Assembly: GCA_910585405.1 (NCBI GenBank)
Contig: CAJUDO010000004.1
Coordinates: forward strand, 91,121-155,120
Direction: 5' to 3'
DNA length: 64,000 nt
Source: an uncultured Peptococcaceae bacterium
GTDB lineage: Bacteria; Bacillota; Peptococcia; Peptococcales; Peptococcaceae
Shown: positions 27,381 to 37,065 of the stretch, piece after piece
Position numbering within the stretch: position 1 is the stretch's first letter
Layout of the letters: every line of letters begins with the position of its first letter
Made by a program: the position numbers and the translations under genes
The notes under the pieces: generated by a model
What the model was told of the DNA's origin: nothing
The model's database searches: none
Seen by the model: the letters and a program-made list of their open reading frames with translations, nothing else

Positions 27381-29243
27381 TCATGCGCCAGCTTCACTCT
27401 GTTGTATCCGCAAATATTGATACGTATTGGCCATGAGCTGAATCACTTCCGCTGCATTGGGATTTTTTTCTTCCTCTGCAAAATAAGGTTTGAGCTGTTC
27501 TGTCAAAATGCCCCTTTCCTCCAATGCCTGCAGATATACCTGGTAGTTATTTTCGTATTTCACACCGTCCATTGCAGCCACAGCTCTTGCCGTTGTCCCA
27601 ATAATTTGCCGGTTGGGCGGATTGTCGTTCACTTCTATATAATCTTGTGTGATGTTTGCCTTTTTCAACACATTGTTAATCATATTTTGATAACGCCACC
27701 GCCCAATGGGTTCCTCCAGCTTGTAATCATTACTGTAACCGCCATCCAAAATTCCTAAACCTCGCAGTATTTTCACGCCTGGATAAGCCCAGTGGTCCAT
27801 CACCGCTTCATGCACCGAGAAATCCTCAAGATAAGCGCCCTGCTTTCTCAACGTATCCTGCACATTGGAAATCGCGCCTTTATCCTGACTCATAGCACGA
27901 AATCCTATTTGATTTTTCACCGAATAGGCAGCCGCCACACCAGCAGCCTCTCCTTCCGCCATGCCTAAAGGAATAACCCGCGCGCTGCCTGCCGCCAATG
28001 AAGTATACGAAGCACTGCGGCCTACTACCAATAAATTATCTACCTTTAAAGGTACCAAGCTCCGAAAGGGTACCGCGTAACGGTCTGGACTGCCAATAAC
28101 TGTACCATAGGTCTGCGTTGCTGTAGGCTGTACATCTACCGGATAGGCGCCGATGGCTATCTTGTCCCACTGGTCGCGGTTTTCCAACACATCGTCAATG
28201 GTCAGCTGATATTCGCCGATGATATGACGACTTTCCCGCACGTAAAGTTGTTCTGCGGTTTTAACCAACTCAGCCTTCTCAAAGCCCTTAAAGTTTTCGC
28301 GAATATATGGAATCAAGTACTCCATTTCCGCCTGCGCTCTGACAATTCCCTCTGCTTTGCTTTCCTCACTTAAAGGGTCCACGCCAAAAATAATCAACGC
28401 ATTGATCAACACATTTCCATTATTTTGCCGAGCAATATTAAAGCCGCGCAGCCGCATCATTTCATCCTGCGGCTCATAGTTATACCCCTCTTCTGTATAT
28501 CCCCATGCAGTTTTTTTCGTCGCGCCCATATCTGCAGTTCCCTGTTTCAGAACTTCTGCTTTAAAACGCTGCCAATTCAAATACATGGACACCTTTCTCC
28601 AATTCACGCCAGACAACTCAAATACTAAGGTCACACCCATCTGGCGGTCCTTCTCACCGATATCTTCCCCTGCATACGTGTAGGGCACACCGGCCGCTGC
28701 CGCTACATCCGCGTCCACTGTCCCATCAATCACACGGGAACCATAATATTCCCGTTGCACGCCATTCTCCTCAGTCACAATGCCCACCACTGCATTGTCC
28801 TGCATAATAGGCTTTACAAAAGTATTCTCATTGCGCAGTGTCAAAAATGGCTCCGCCTCTGCCACCTGCAAAAAGAAATTGCGCGCTTCTGTAATATCAA
28901 AGGCACTGCCGCCCACTGCATCATAAAACTCCTTGAAAAATCCCTGCGTCAACAACGTGCCGTCACGACTCTCACACATATCAATAAAATTCAGCTCGCC
29001 AATGGTCATCAGACCGCCCAACGCCGTATCCTCTCCCAAGAGCAGCGTTTTCATCCCATTGCGTGCCGCACTTACCGCCGCCGCAATGCCCTCCGGCTCA
29101 GTACCAACTACAATCACATCGTAGGTTTCCGCCGCATTGTAGGCAGCATTTTTCCAAAGGATCTCCTGTTCCGCCTTGGATCCGCTGCCACAGCCTGTCA
29201 CGATAAAACAACAAAGCACTAACCATGCTATTATTTTTTTCAT
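27381..29243 (-). CDS. FAD-dependent oxidoreductase lipoprotein with SLH-like C-terminus (paralog 3 of 3)
   Basis: About 620 residues, the first gene of the operon. Start at ATG 29243 with GGAGGAA upstream and a lipoprotein signal ending in CCFIVTGC. The FAD motif reads VVGTEPEGIAAA. It shares the full block pattern of its two neighbours and has a short insertion in the middle (around NWQRFKAEVLKQG). The SLH-like tail contains HWAYPGVKILRGLGIL and a closing PNAAEVIQLMANTYQYL. High mutual similarity over the full length points to tandem duplication followed by divergence rather than three independent acquisitions. Confidence 0.82.
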   Translation of the reverse strand: MKKIIAWLVLCCFIVTGCGSGSKAEQEILWKNAAYNAAETYDVIVVGTEPEGIAAAVSAARNGMKTLLLGEDTALGGLMTIGELNFIDMCESRDGTLLTQGFFKEFYDAVGGSAFDITEARNFFLQVAEAEPFLTLRNENTFVKPIMQDNAVVGIVTEENGVQREYYGSRVIDGTVDADVAAAAGVPYTYAGEDIGEKDRQMGVTLVFELSGVNWRKVSMYLNWQRFKAEVLKQGTADMGATKKTAWGYTEEGYNYEPQDEMMRLRGFNIARQNNGNVLINALIIFGVDPLSEESKAEGIVRAQAEMEYLIPYIRENFKGFEKAELVKTAEQLYVRESRHIIGEYQLTIDDVLENRDQWDKIAIGAYPVDVQPTATQTYGTVIGSPDRYAVPFRSLVPLKVDNLLVVGRSASYTSLAAGSARVIPLGMAEGEAAGVAAAYSVKNQIGFRAMSQDKGAISNVQDTLRKQGAYLEDFSVHEAVMDHWAYPGVKILRGLGILDGGYSNDYKLEEPIGRWRYQNMINNVLKKANITQDYIEVNDNPPNRQIIGTTARAVAAMDGVKYENNYQVYLQALEERGILTEQLKPYFAEEEKNPNAAEVIQLMANTYQYLRIQQSEAGA

Positions 29244-29400
29244 ATTTGGGGATTCCTCCTCTAAATTCATTTCAAAACAAATTCACGATACGTTGTAAGT
29301 ATACTGGATTATCGGCTATAATACAAGCTTCAATGCATTCTTGACAGATTTTTGATACAATTTCTTCATAATTTTTTCATAAAAAAATGATATTTCCTAC

Positions 29401-29469
29401 TTGCATTTTTATAGTAATGGGTATATCATATCATTGTTAGCACTCAAATAAGTCGAGTGCTAACAATGA
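29401..29469 (+). promoter_or_regulatory. htpG promoter with a perfect extended CIRCE (HrcA) operator
   Basis: TTGCAT (29401-29406) and TATCAT (29424-29429) are exactly 17 bases apart. Immediately downstream is a perfect CIRCE element, TTAGCACTC-N9-GAGTGCTAA (29437-29463), whose symmetry extends to 15-base arms (29431-29445 and 29455-29469). CIRCE is the binding site of the heat-shock repressor HrcA, so htpG should be HrcA-repressed. Confidence 0.95.
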
Positions 29470-29523
29470 TGATTTTGTTTAAATATTTTACATTTATTTT
29501 ATACAGGAAAGGACCGATTACAA

Positions 29524-31419
29524 ATGGCAAAAACTGAATTCAAAGCCGAATCCAAACGTTTGCTGGATCTGATGATTAACTCTATTTACACACATAAGGA
29601 AATCTTTTTGAGAGAGATCATCTCCAATGCCAGCGATGCAACTGACAAACGGTATTACAATGCGATGGTGAAAGGAGAGACTGGCTTAAACCGCGACGAA
29701 TTATCCATTGATATCAACATTGATAAAGAAAATCGCCTGCTGACCGTCACCGACCATGGCTGCGGTATGACAGAGGAAGAGCTGGATACCAATCTGGGCA
29801 CCATTGCCAAAAGCGGCTCCTTGGACTTCAAAACCAATCAGGAAAATAAAAGCGAAGATATTGACATCATCGGTCAATTTGGCGTAGGATTTTACTCTGC
29901 TTTCATGGTCAGCAAAAATGTAAAAGTAATCACTCGCAGCGAAAATGCTACGCAGGGCTATGTGTGGGAATCTGACGGGGCCGACGGCTACACCATCACA
30001 CCATGTGACAAAGATACCATCGGTACAGAAATTGTTATGACCATCAAAGATAATACTCCAGAAGAAACATACGATGAATTTTTAGATGTACACCGCATCC
30101 ATGGTATCGTCAAAAAATATTCCGATTATATTCGTTACCCAATTCATCTGCCTATGGAGCGCAGTAAAATGAAAGAAGGCTGTGACCCTGAACATCCTGA
30201 ATATGAATCCTATATCGAAATAGAACAGGTAAACAGTATGACACCTCTTTGGAAGAAGTTGCCTGCTCAGATTACAGATGACGAATATACTCGATTCTAC
30301 AGAGAAAAATTCTTTGACTTTGAAGATCCGGTGCTGAGAATTCATACCAATACAGAAGGTTCCGCGACCTACACGGCAATGCTGTTTGTTCCGCAACATG
30401 CACCCTATGATTTTTATAGCAAAAACTTTGAGAAGGGTCTGCAGCTCTATGCCAACGGCGTACTGATTATGGAAAAATGCGCAGATTTACTGCCAGACCA
30501 TTTTGCTTTTGTGCGCGGTCTAGTAGACTCTCAAGATTTGTCTTTGAATATCTCCAGAGAAATGTTGCAGCATGATCGTCAGCTAAAATTGATTGCAACC
30601 AGCCTGGAAAAGAAAATCAAGTCTGAGCTGTTAAAATTGCAGAAAGATGACCGTGAAAAATATGAAGAATTCTTTAAAGCGTTCGGCTTGCAGCTGAAAT
30701 TTGGCATTTACAGCGACTATGGCACCCATAAGGACATGCTGCAGGATTTAATTCTCTTCTATTCTTCCACTGAGAAAAAATTGGTTACACTGAAAGAATA
30801 TGTAGAGCGCATGAAAGAAGACCAGACCGTTATCTACTATGCCTGTGGGAAAACAGTAGAACAAATCGGTTTACTGCCGCAAATTGAGCAGTTTACAGAA
30901 AAAGGTTATGAAGTGCTGTACCTCACCGATGATGTGGATGAATTTGCTTTGAAAGTAATGCGAGATTACAGCGAAAAACCATTCAAATCCATCGCTGACG
31001 GAGATATTGATTTGGAAAGCGCAGAGGAAAAAGAAGCCGCTGCCCAAAAATCAGAGGACAATAAAGACTTGTTGGCATTCTGTACCAAAACATTGGCTGG
31101 CAAGGTAAAAGAAGTAAAACTGTCTACACGCCTAAAGAGCCATCCTGTGTGCCTTGCCAGCGAAGGTCCTATTTCCATCGAGATGGAACGGGTATTGGAT
31201 ACCATGCCAGAGCCTAATTATCATAAAGCAGAGCGCATCCTAGAACTGAATGCCAACCATCCAATTTTCCAGACCCTATGTGATGTATACCCTACAGATG
31301 AGAAAAAAGCAGCCGATTATATCAACATCTTATACAATCAGGCCCTGCTCATCGAAGGGTTAAGTATCGAGGACCCAGTTGCCTACGCCAATGCCGTATG
31401 CAGCCTGCTCAGCAAATAA
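29524..31419 (+). CDS. htpG: Molecular chaperone HtpG (Hsp90)
   Basis: A 631-residue cytosolic Hsp90 family ATPase chaperone. The N-terminal GHKL ATPase domain shows REIISNASDATDK, DHGCGMTEEEL and IGQFGVGFYSAFMV; the middle domain with the catalytic-loop arginine region (SLNISREMLQHDRQL) and the C-terminal dimerisation domain follow, and the length is complete. AGGAAAGGA precedes the ATG. Expression is under a perfect CIRCE operator. It is a single-gene unit ending in the strong terminator at 31449-31499. Confidence 0.98.
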   Translation: MAKTEFKAESKRLLDLMINSIYTHKEIFLREIISNASDATDKRYYNAMVKGETGLNRDELSIDINIDKENRLLTVTDHGCGMTEEELDTNLGTIAKSGSLDFKTNQENKSEDIDIIGQFGVGFYSAFMVSKNVKVITRSENATQGYVWESDGADGYTITPCDKDTIGTEIVMTIKDNTPEETYDEFLDVHRIHGIVKKYSDYIRYPIHLPMERSKMKEGCDPEHPEYESYIEIEQVNSMTPLWKKLPAQITDDEYTRFYREKFFDFEDPVLRIHTNTEGSATYTAMLFVPQHAPYDFYSKNFEKGLQLYANGVLIMEKCADLLPDHFAFVRGLVDSQDLSLNISREMLQHDRQLKLIATSLEKKIKSELLKLQKDDREKYEEFFKAFGLQLKFGIYSDYGTHKDMLQDLILFYSSTEKKLVTLKEYVERMKEDQTVIYYACGKTVEQIGLLPQIEQFTEKGYEVLYLTDDVDEFALKVMRDYSEKPFKSIADGDIDLESAEEKEAAAQKSEDNKDLLAFCTKTLAGKVKEVKLSTRLKSHPVCLASEGPISIEMERVLDTMPEPNYHKAERILELNANHPIFQTLCDVYPTDEKKAADYINILYNQALLIEGLSIEDPVAYANAVCSLLSK

Positions 31420-31448
31420 TTGCAAAGAGATAAAGTGAACTAAATCTT

Positions 31449-31499
31449 GCAGTAAAAAACCCTTCTCGTGTGAAGATGCACGGAAGGGTTTTTTACTGC
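31449..31499. terminator. Bidirectional terminator between htpG and the lactate operon
   Basis: Perfect 17-base arms (31449-31465 and 31483-31499, core AAAAAACCCTTC) with a 17-base loop; the A/T runs within the arms serve both convergent transcripts. Confidence 0.88.
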
Positions 31500-31501
31500 A
31501 A

Positions 31502-33001
31502 TTACATCCCAAAGCCTGGAAATAAATACAAACTATACAACATACTCAATATAAAATAAAGAGCAATGATGGCGAAAAACGGCGGGAAAACTTTTTTCAT
31601 TACTTCCCCTTCTCGTCCAATTAGCCCTACAGTAATGGCTGCAGCTACAACATTGTTGGGACAAATCAGGTTGCCCAACGCAGCACCAGCATTTTGTCCA
31701 GCACAGACTACAATAGGATTCAACCCCAACTGCAGTGCTGCCTCTACATGCATAGGCGCGAACATAATGTTGGAGCCCAAACCGGTACCAGTAATAAATG
31801 CGCCCAAACTGCCAATGGCTACCGCCACGGGAGGATAGAAACTCCCTGCGATGTCTGCTCCAGCCTGTGCCAACAACATTATCATGCCAGAGCTTTTCAT
31901 AAGATTGCTGACCACCACCAGAGTACAAATGGTAATCATCGCAGGCAGTACACTTTTCGCAGCAGATTTGACGCACTTGGTATATTCTGAGAATGGAATC
32001 CGCAAAATCAATGAACCTAGATAGGAACTGATAAAAATAACTACGCCAACCCAAACAATATACCCGTATTTAGTCATAGTACTCCAATAATTAGCTACCA
32101 GTGTATAACGCACCAATGGCAGTAATATAGCTAAAACCAGATAAGGACCAAATGCCTGCAACGCCGAGTATTTACTCAGCAGTTCGCTTTTTTCTTTTGG
32201 CGCACGGTAAATATATTCATCCGGCGTTTTTAATTTTACAACCTTCAAAAATGCTACAGAAAAAAGAATAGCTAATAATCCAGTACCCAAGCTGGTCAAC
32301 TCTGGTCCAATAAAGTTAGAGATGAAGAAATCCAGCAGGCACAGCACTACGCTAGCATAAATCAGAAAGGGCCAAATACCTTTAAAACCTTTACGTCCAA
32401 AAGCAATCAAAAGAGCTAATGTAGGCACCATCATGACGCCAAACATGTGAAAGCGACCAACCATCGCAGAAGCCTGCGCCGAAGTCATATACTCATTGAC
32501 ACCGCTCAAACCCATAATAGTGGTAACGCCTGCGCCACCCCACGACGCTGGTGTAGCATCACCCAAAAGAGCACAGGCTGCAGCAGTAACAGGATGAAAA
32601 CCCAACCCTACCAGGAAAGGCGCCGCAATTGCAGCAGGACTGCCAGCCCCTGCTGCTCCTTCCAAAAAAATCGCAAACATAACTGCAATAATCACTAACT
32701 GTGCGCGACGATCATAGGTAATATCGGCCAGCACCGCTTTTACTTTTTCGATGGCACCAGTTTTGGTCATAGTTTTTAAAATAACAAAGGCTGAGAAAAT
32801 TAGTAAAATAATTTTTAACCCTTCTATAATCCCCGATTTGGTCTGCCCTATTACCATAGCGCCATCTGTATCGAAAAACAGTATGGCAATAAACCATGTA
32901 TAAACCATAACAATGGGGGCTACCAGCATAGCCGGCTTCTTTAATACGGTCATCCCCAATAATACAAGAAGAATAGGACTGATAGCCAGCAAAATGTTCA
33001 T
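31502..33001 (-). CDS. lctP: L-lactate permease (LctP family)
   Basis: 499 residues, highly hydrophobic with about 12-13 membrane segments. It matches the lactate permease family (LctP/LldP/GlcA), which imports lactate or glycolate with protons, including the conserved stretches EGAAGAGSPAAIAAPFL and the late segment GLNPIVVCAGQNAGAALGN followed by ICPNNVVAAA. GGAGG precedes the ATG. It is the last gene of the lactate-utilisation operon, 70 bases after the LUD gene, giving a coherent uptake plus oxidation unit. Confidence 0.92.
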   Translation of the reverse strand: MNILLAISPILLVLLGMTVLKKPAMLVAPIVMVYTWFIAILFFDTDGAMVIGQTKSGIIEGLKIILLIFSAFVILKTMTKTGAIEKVKAVLADITYDRRAQLVIIAVMFAIFLEGAAGAGSPAAIAAPFLVGLGFHPVTAAACALLGDATPASWGGAGVTTIMGLSGVNEYMTSAQASAMVGRFHMFGVMMVPTLALLIAFGRKGFKGIWPFLIYASVVLCLLDFFISNFIGPELTSLGTGLLAILFSVAFLKVVKLKTPDEYIYRAPKEKSELLSKYSALQAFGPYLVLAILLPLVRYTLVANYWSTMTKYGYIVWVGVVIFISSYLGSLILRIPFSEYTKCVKSAAKSVLPAMITICTLVVVSNLMKSSGMIMLLAQAGADIAGSFYPPVAVAIGSLGAFITGTGLGSNIMFAPMHVEAALQLGLNPIVVCAGQNAGAALGNLICPNNVVAAAITVGLIGREGEVMKKVFPPFFAIIALYFILSMLYSLYLFPGFGM

Positions 33002-33071
33002 ATTGTTTCCTCCGTCTTTTCTAAAGTGTCTGCCTTTTCTGTTGTTTTTTTGCTTGTTCTATTTGATTGTT

Positions 33072-34139
33072 TTACTGGAAAGCCTTTTTTACATCAGCAG
33101 CGGTAATTCCTACTGGACAGGTAAAGTCAGCTAAAACATCCAACCCATGTGCCGCTTTTAATTTACCATTAATTGCTGCAAGCCCCACAAACTTAGCCGT
33201 CAGCATGGTATTCTTCCAATTGTTTTGCTCGGCCAAAGCATTCAAACTATTGTAACAAGCGCCGCAATCAATGCATTTCAGCAGATTGCCACAACCTTTT
33301 TTCTGCAATTCTCTGCGGCCGTTATCCAACAAAATCAAATGTACTTCCAATGGGCCATGTACTCCATATGCCATATGGAATTCAATATCGGCGGTACGGC
33401 TCTGTCCAGAAATCAGCGAATAATAGGCAGGATTCTGCTTGCCTAGCCCATAGATATTTGCAGTCTGAATCCCGCGCAGCGTTTCTTCCGCCGAATCATA
33501 TAAACGATCATAGCCAGCCACAACAATGTGCCGATATGGCAAATTAGATACTGTACGACCATTTCCCTCGTTTTCACCAATGACAATCGTACCATTTTCT
33601 GCCACAATTCCTTGCACATTGGTGACACCATAATCGGATGCTAGTACCTCCTGACGGATTTTTTTCTGTACAGCCCGATTCAATTCTTGAGGATTTTCAA
33701 TCGTTTCCCCCACATATGCTTGTAATGCCTGGATAATATCCTCCTGGCTCAATCCTTCCAAGTTAGCCAACAACGGATGCTTGCTTCTTTCTTTCCCTAG
33801 CTGTTTAACGATAATTTCCCCTACATCGGTCAAAGCTACTTCCTTGCCGGCCTCTTCCATCAGACTATCAAATTCAATTTCATCCAACTCAGGATTGGCA
33901 AAGCGCACCAACTTTTGTTTGTCTGCACATAACTCTAAAATCAATTGGCGGGCTTGCGCAGCATCTTTCGCATGATAGACTATGGTGCCTTTGCCTTTTA
34001 AAGTTTCCTCTGCCTGATTAATATATGTGTCTAAGTCACTGATTATTTTTTCTCTCGCTGCAGCAGTTGCTTTTACTACGTCACTATATTTCTCTAACAA
34101 ATCTGCCCGCTTGGCAGCAATAGTTTCTAACTGTTTCAT
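33072..34139 (-). CDS. LUD-domain protein, shortened LutB-like paralog
   Basis: 355 residues of the LutB/LldF and LutC (LUD) superfamily. Although placed where LutC is expected, it resembles LutB in its middle region (YGVTNVQGIVAENGTIV, ENEGNGRTVSNLPYRHI and GPLEVHLILLDNGRRELQ all have counterparts in the LutB-type protein at 34136-36301). It ends with a single cysteine group CIDCGACYN in which the fourth cysteine of a 4Fe4S ferredoxin motif is not at its usual place, and lacks the second cluster. The start overlaps the upstream stop by 4 bases (ATGA). It may act as the third subunit of the lactate oxidase complex; whether it binds a cluster is open. Confidence 0.72.
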   Translation of the reverse strand: MKQLETIAAKRADLLEKYSDVVKATAAAREKIISDLDTYINQAEETLKGKGTIVYHAKDAAQARQLILELCADKQKLVRFANPELDEIEFDSLMEEAGKEVALTDVGEIIVKQLGKERSKHPLLANLEGLSQEDIIQALQAYVGETIENPQELNRAVQKKIRQEVLASDYGVTNVQGIVAENGTIVIGENEGNGRTVSNLPYRHIVVAGYDRLYDSAEETLRGIQTANIYGLGKQNPAYYSLISGQSRTADIEFHMAYGVHGPLEVHLILLDNGRRELQKKGCGNLLKCIDCGACYNSLNALAEQNNWKNTMLTAKFVGLAAINGKLKAAHGLDVLADFTCPVGITAADVKKAFQ

Positions 34140-36301
34140 TTGATTTCCCCTCCACGATAGGCAGCCACCAAAATCTGCGCCATATGCACCACATTTTGCT
34201 CGCCCTCAGCTCGGTGTACACCATCTTTCAAATGCATCACACAGCCCGGACAGCTCGCTACAATATACTCAGCCCCTGTAGCTTGCGCTTTCTGTACCTT
34301 AGCATCGTTTACCCGCTTAGACAGTTCATAATAGAATAAACTGAAGCTGCCGCCAAAGCCACAACAGCTGACTGAATCTTCCATCTCTTTCAGTTCAGCG
34401 CCGACCTCCTGTAAAAGCTTCCGTGGTTCTTCTGTAATTTTAAGTCCCCGTGCCAAATGGCAAGAATCATGGTAAGTCACACTGATAGGTTGTCTCAGCT
34501 TAGGCATAGTTACTTGCAGTACATTCACCAAGTAATCATTAAGGTCAATCACTTTAGCCTGTAATTTTTGATATTGTGCCAGCAACTGCTGATCTTTTTC
34601 CTCTTTCAATAACTCTGCCCATTCTTTTTTCACCGTAGTCGCACAGGATGGACATGCGAAAACGATATAATCATAATCGCCGTTAGCAAACAAGCTGATA
34701 TTGGTTTTGGCCAGCTTCAGCGCATCTTTCGTGTCACCACTCATGATAGCAGGCAAGCCACAGCATGCTTCTTTCTTGTAAGTCACCATCTGAATATTAT
34801 TAGCCGCTAAAATATCATACACGTCCAAACCCAGCTGTGGTGTTGCATAATTGACCACGCAACCGGCAAAGAAAGCAACTTTAGCTTTCGGTTTAGCCAG
34901 TGGAGATTTTTTGCTGATAACCTCCGCAAAAGATTGATGGGCCAATGATGGTAATAAGCGGTCACTGGGAATACCCATTTTTCCTAAATTAATTCTGGCT
35001 GTAGCTCCTCCAGCTGTTTTCTTCAGACCAATATCTTGGAAATTACGGGCCACCTTCATCAACGGTGCCAACTTATTGCTGCCCAACATTTTAAAGACAG
35101 ATGTTTTGGCAGTTCCCATTCCGTCTGCCTTTACCACTTTAGAGCGCAGCTCGGAAATCATTTCAGGCGTATGCATGCCTACTGCGCAGGCTTCCTCGCA
35201 TCGCTTACAGCCAATACACAACGAAAGCCCTGCCTCTTGCGCTTTATCAAGTCCTTTGCCGTGAAATGCGGCGAACACAGCACCGCGTCCCCCTAAATAT
35301 TTGTATCCATAATTTTGTCCAATCTCCGCATAAACCGGGCAGAAATTTAAGCAACTGCCGCAGTTAATACAGTACAGTGCTTCTCCAAATCCTTCATCTT
35401 TTGCCTTCTGACGTCCTTGTGTCAAGAACACCACATGAACTTCCTGCGGTCCCTGACCAGATCCCAAAAAAGCTAACTCATCATTATTATAACAGCTCAC
35501 CCCATCAATAACTGATACATAGGTGCCAATATCTTGCCCTACTCCATAAGCCGCAGCCGCTTTCACAACAGTTACGCCATCTGTTAAACGGGGGACTATT
35601 TTTTCGATGCCAGCAATGGCAATATGCACCCGCGGCATACTGGTAACACAACGAATATTTCCTTCGTTTTCTGTCAAAAAAATAGAGCCTGTCTCTGCAT
35701 CAATGGCATTAGCGCCAGAAATGCCCACATCAGCAGTGGTCAGATATTCTCGTAAACTTTCCCGGGCTGCCCGCACCAGTGCTTCCAAATCACACTCCAG
35801 TTCCCGTCCCACATTATTGGACAACAGCGTTGTAACGTCTTCAATAGGAATATGAATAGCAGGAGCCAGTGTATGGGTTGATTTATCCTTTCCTTCTAAT
35901 TGAACCAGACGGTCACCCAAATCAGTTTCTATCACTTTAGCGCCTTGACTGGTCAAATACTTCGTAATCCCAATTTCTTTTCCTGCATTGGTCTTCGATT
36001 TCACCACCAAATTTTTTCCTACTATCTTGGCAATATAATCTCTGGCATCTTCCTCTGTCTGCGCCACATAGACCTTTACCCCATTGGCCTCCAGCGATTT
36101 CGTAGCCTGCTCCAGTAAATCATCCATATGATCGATGGAATACTCTTTCACTGCACGCAATTTATGGGTCAATTCAGGATAACGTTTTACCATTCTCTGC
36201 ATCCCCGGACGAATAAAACCAAAGGCTCGCTGACGGCCCTTCCAAGATTCCCCGTCATTTAAACCGTCTTCAATTTTTTTTGTCAAATCCACTTCGGACA
36301 C
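34136..36301 (-). CDS. Lactate-utilisation iron-sulfur protein, LutB-LutA fusion
   Basis: 721 residues. The N-terminal LUD/LutB part (about 1-310) is followed by two 4Fe4S motifs, CINCGSCLNFCP and CIGCKRCEEACAVG (about 312-375), and then the LutA/GlcF-type C-terminal half with two CCG domains: FFAGCVVNYATPQ...KEACCGLPA and YHDSCHLARG...SVSCCGFGGSF, ending CPGCVMHLKDG. In Bacillus these are separate proteins (LutA, LutB). It is the first gene of the operon, with a GTG start at 36301 and AAGGGG upstream. Together with the next two genes it should oxidise lactate to pyruvate at the membrane. Confidence 0.88.
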   Translation of the reverse strand: MSEVDLTKKIEDGLNDGESWKGRQRAFGFIRPGMQRMVKRYPELTHKLRAVKEYSIDHMDDLLEQATKSLEANGVKVYVAQTEEDARDYIAKIVGKNLVVKSKTNAGKEIGITKYLTSQGAKVIETDLGDRLVQLEGKDKSTHTLAPAIHIPIEDVTTLLSNNVGRELECDLEALVRAARESLREYLTTADVGISGANAIDAETGSIFLTENEGNIRCVTSMPRVHIAIAGIEKIVPRLTDGVTVVKAAAAYGVGQDIGTYVSVIDGVSCYNNDELAFLGSGQGPQEVHVVFLTQGRQKAKDEGFGEALYCINCGSCLNFCPVYAEIGQNYGYKYLGGRGAVFAAFHGKGLDKAQEAGLSLCIGCKRCEEACAVGMHTPEMISELRSKVVKADGMGTAKTSVFKMLGSNKLAPLMKVARNFQDIGLKKTAGGATARINLGKMGIPSDRLLPSLAHQSFAEVISKKSPLAKPKAKVAFFAGCVVNYATPQLGLDVYDILAANNIQMVTYKKEACCGLPAIMSGDTKDALKLAKTNISLFANGDYDYIVFACPSCATTVKKEWAELLKEEKDQQLLAQYQKLQAKVIDLNDYLVNVLQVTMPKLRQPISVTYHDSCHLARGLKITEEPRKLLQEVGAELKEMEDSVSCCGFGGSFSLFYYELSKRVNDAKVQKAQATGAEYIVASCPGCVMHLKDGVHRAEGEQNVVHMAQILVAAYRGGEIK

Positions 36302-36322
36302 TTTCTCAACACCCCTTCAACT

Positions 36323-36359
36323 TTGTATTACAACAGATTTTTGTTTGTAACAATTGTTA
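36323..36359. promoter_or_regulatory. Paired palindromes in the lactate-operon/GntR divergent promoter
   Basis: TTGTATTACAA (36323-36333) and TAACAATTGTTA (36348-36359) are perfect palindromes centred 25-26 bases apart in the 256-base divergent region. They are good candidates for binding by the adjacent GntR-type regulator. Confidence 0.5.
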
Positions 36360-36557
36360 TATAATATTAAACGCTTTTTTATTATATCATGTTCCATTTA
36401 CTTTGCAAGATGAAATACATGGTTTTTCTTCTCTGTATTCTTAATACTTTGTCAATCTCTTGAAATTAATTGTGCTTTGCAAATTTTGCTTGACAAAATC
36501 ATTTCTTACGTTTACTGTTATCTCAACAGATATATACAGAGAAAGGATGGCTACATT

Positions 36558-37037
36558 ATGGACATCTACATCAATAAAACATCAGAAATCCCTTTATATG
36601 AACAAATCGCCGAACAGATTAAACAATTAATTATTGAGGGGAATCTGCATGGCGGCACGCCTTTGCCTTCTGTGCGCGCGTTGGCACAAAGTCTGGGAAT
36701 CAGTGTCATTACTACACGGCGTGCTTATACTGAATTAGAGCGAGAGGGATATGTTATCACGACGCCCGCAAAGGGTACCTTTGTAGCAATGAATTACAAA
36801 CAAAAATTGCGCGACATAGGTATTGACAAAATGACAGATATGATTGACGATTTAATTTATCTGTCATTAGCTCTTGATATCAATCGTGAGCAATTAATCA
36901 ATCTGGTTGAAGAATATTATGATTATATCCATTTGCATCCCAATGGTAATGCAAAATTGCATCAGGTTCTCAAACGAAAATCCTTGCCCAAAGAAATCGA
37001 GACCTATATTTTAAATGAACTAGACCACTCCCATTAA
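36558..37037 (+). CDS. GntR-family regulator, YtrA-like
   Basis: About 159 residues from ATG 36558 (AAAGGA upstream; earlier in-frame codons lack a site and lengthen the protein beyond the family). The winged-helix GntR domain (about 1-75) carries IPLYEQIAEQIKQLII...LPSVRALAQSLGIS and GYVITTPAKGTFVA; the C-terminal part is short and helical, as in the YtrA subfamily. That subfamily usually controls transporters next to it. It is divergent from the lactate operon, which it probably regulates via the palindromes between them. Confidence 0.85.
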   Translation: MDIYINKTSEIPLYEQIAEQIKQLIIEGNLHGGTPLPSVRALAQSLGISVITTRRAYTELEREGYVITTPAKGTFVAMNYKQKLRDIGIDKMTDMIDDLIYLSLALDINREQLINLVEEYYDYIHLHPNGNAKLHQVLKRKSLPKEIETYILNELDHSH

Positions 37038-37065
37038 ATGTATACTAACAGATAAAAATAACTAA

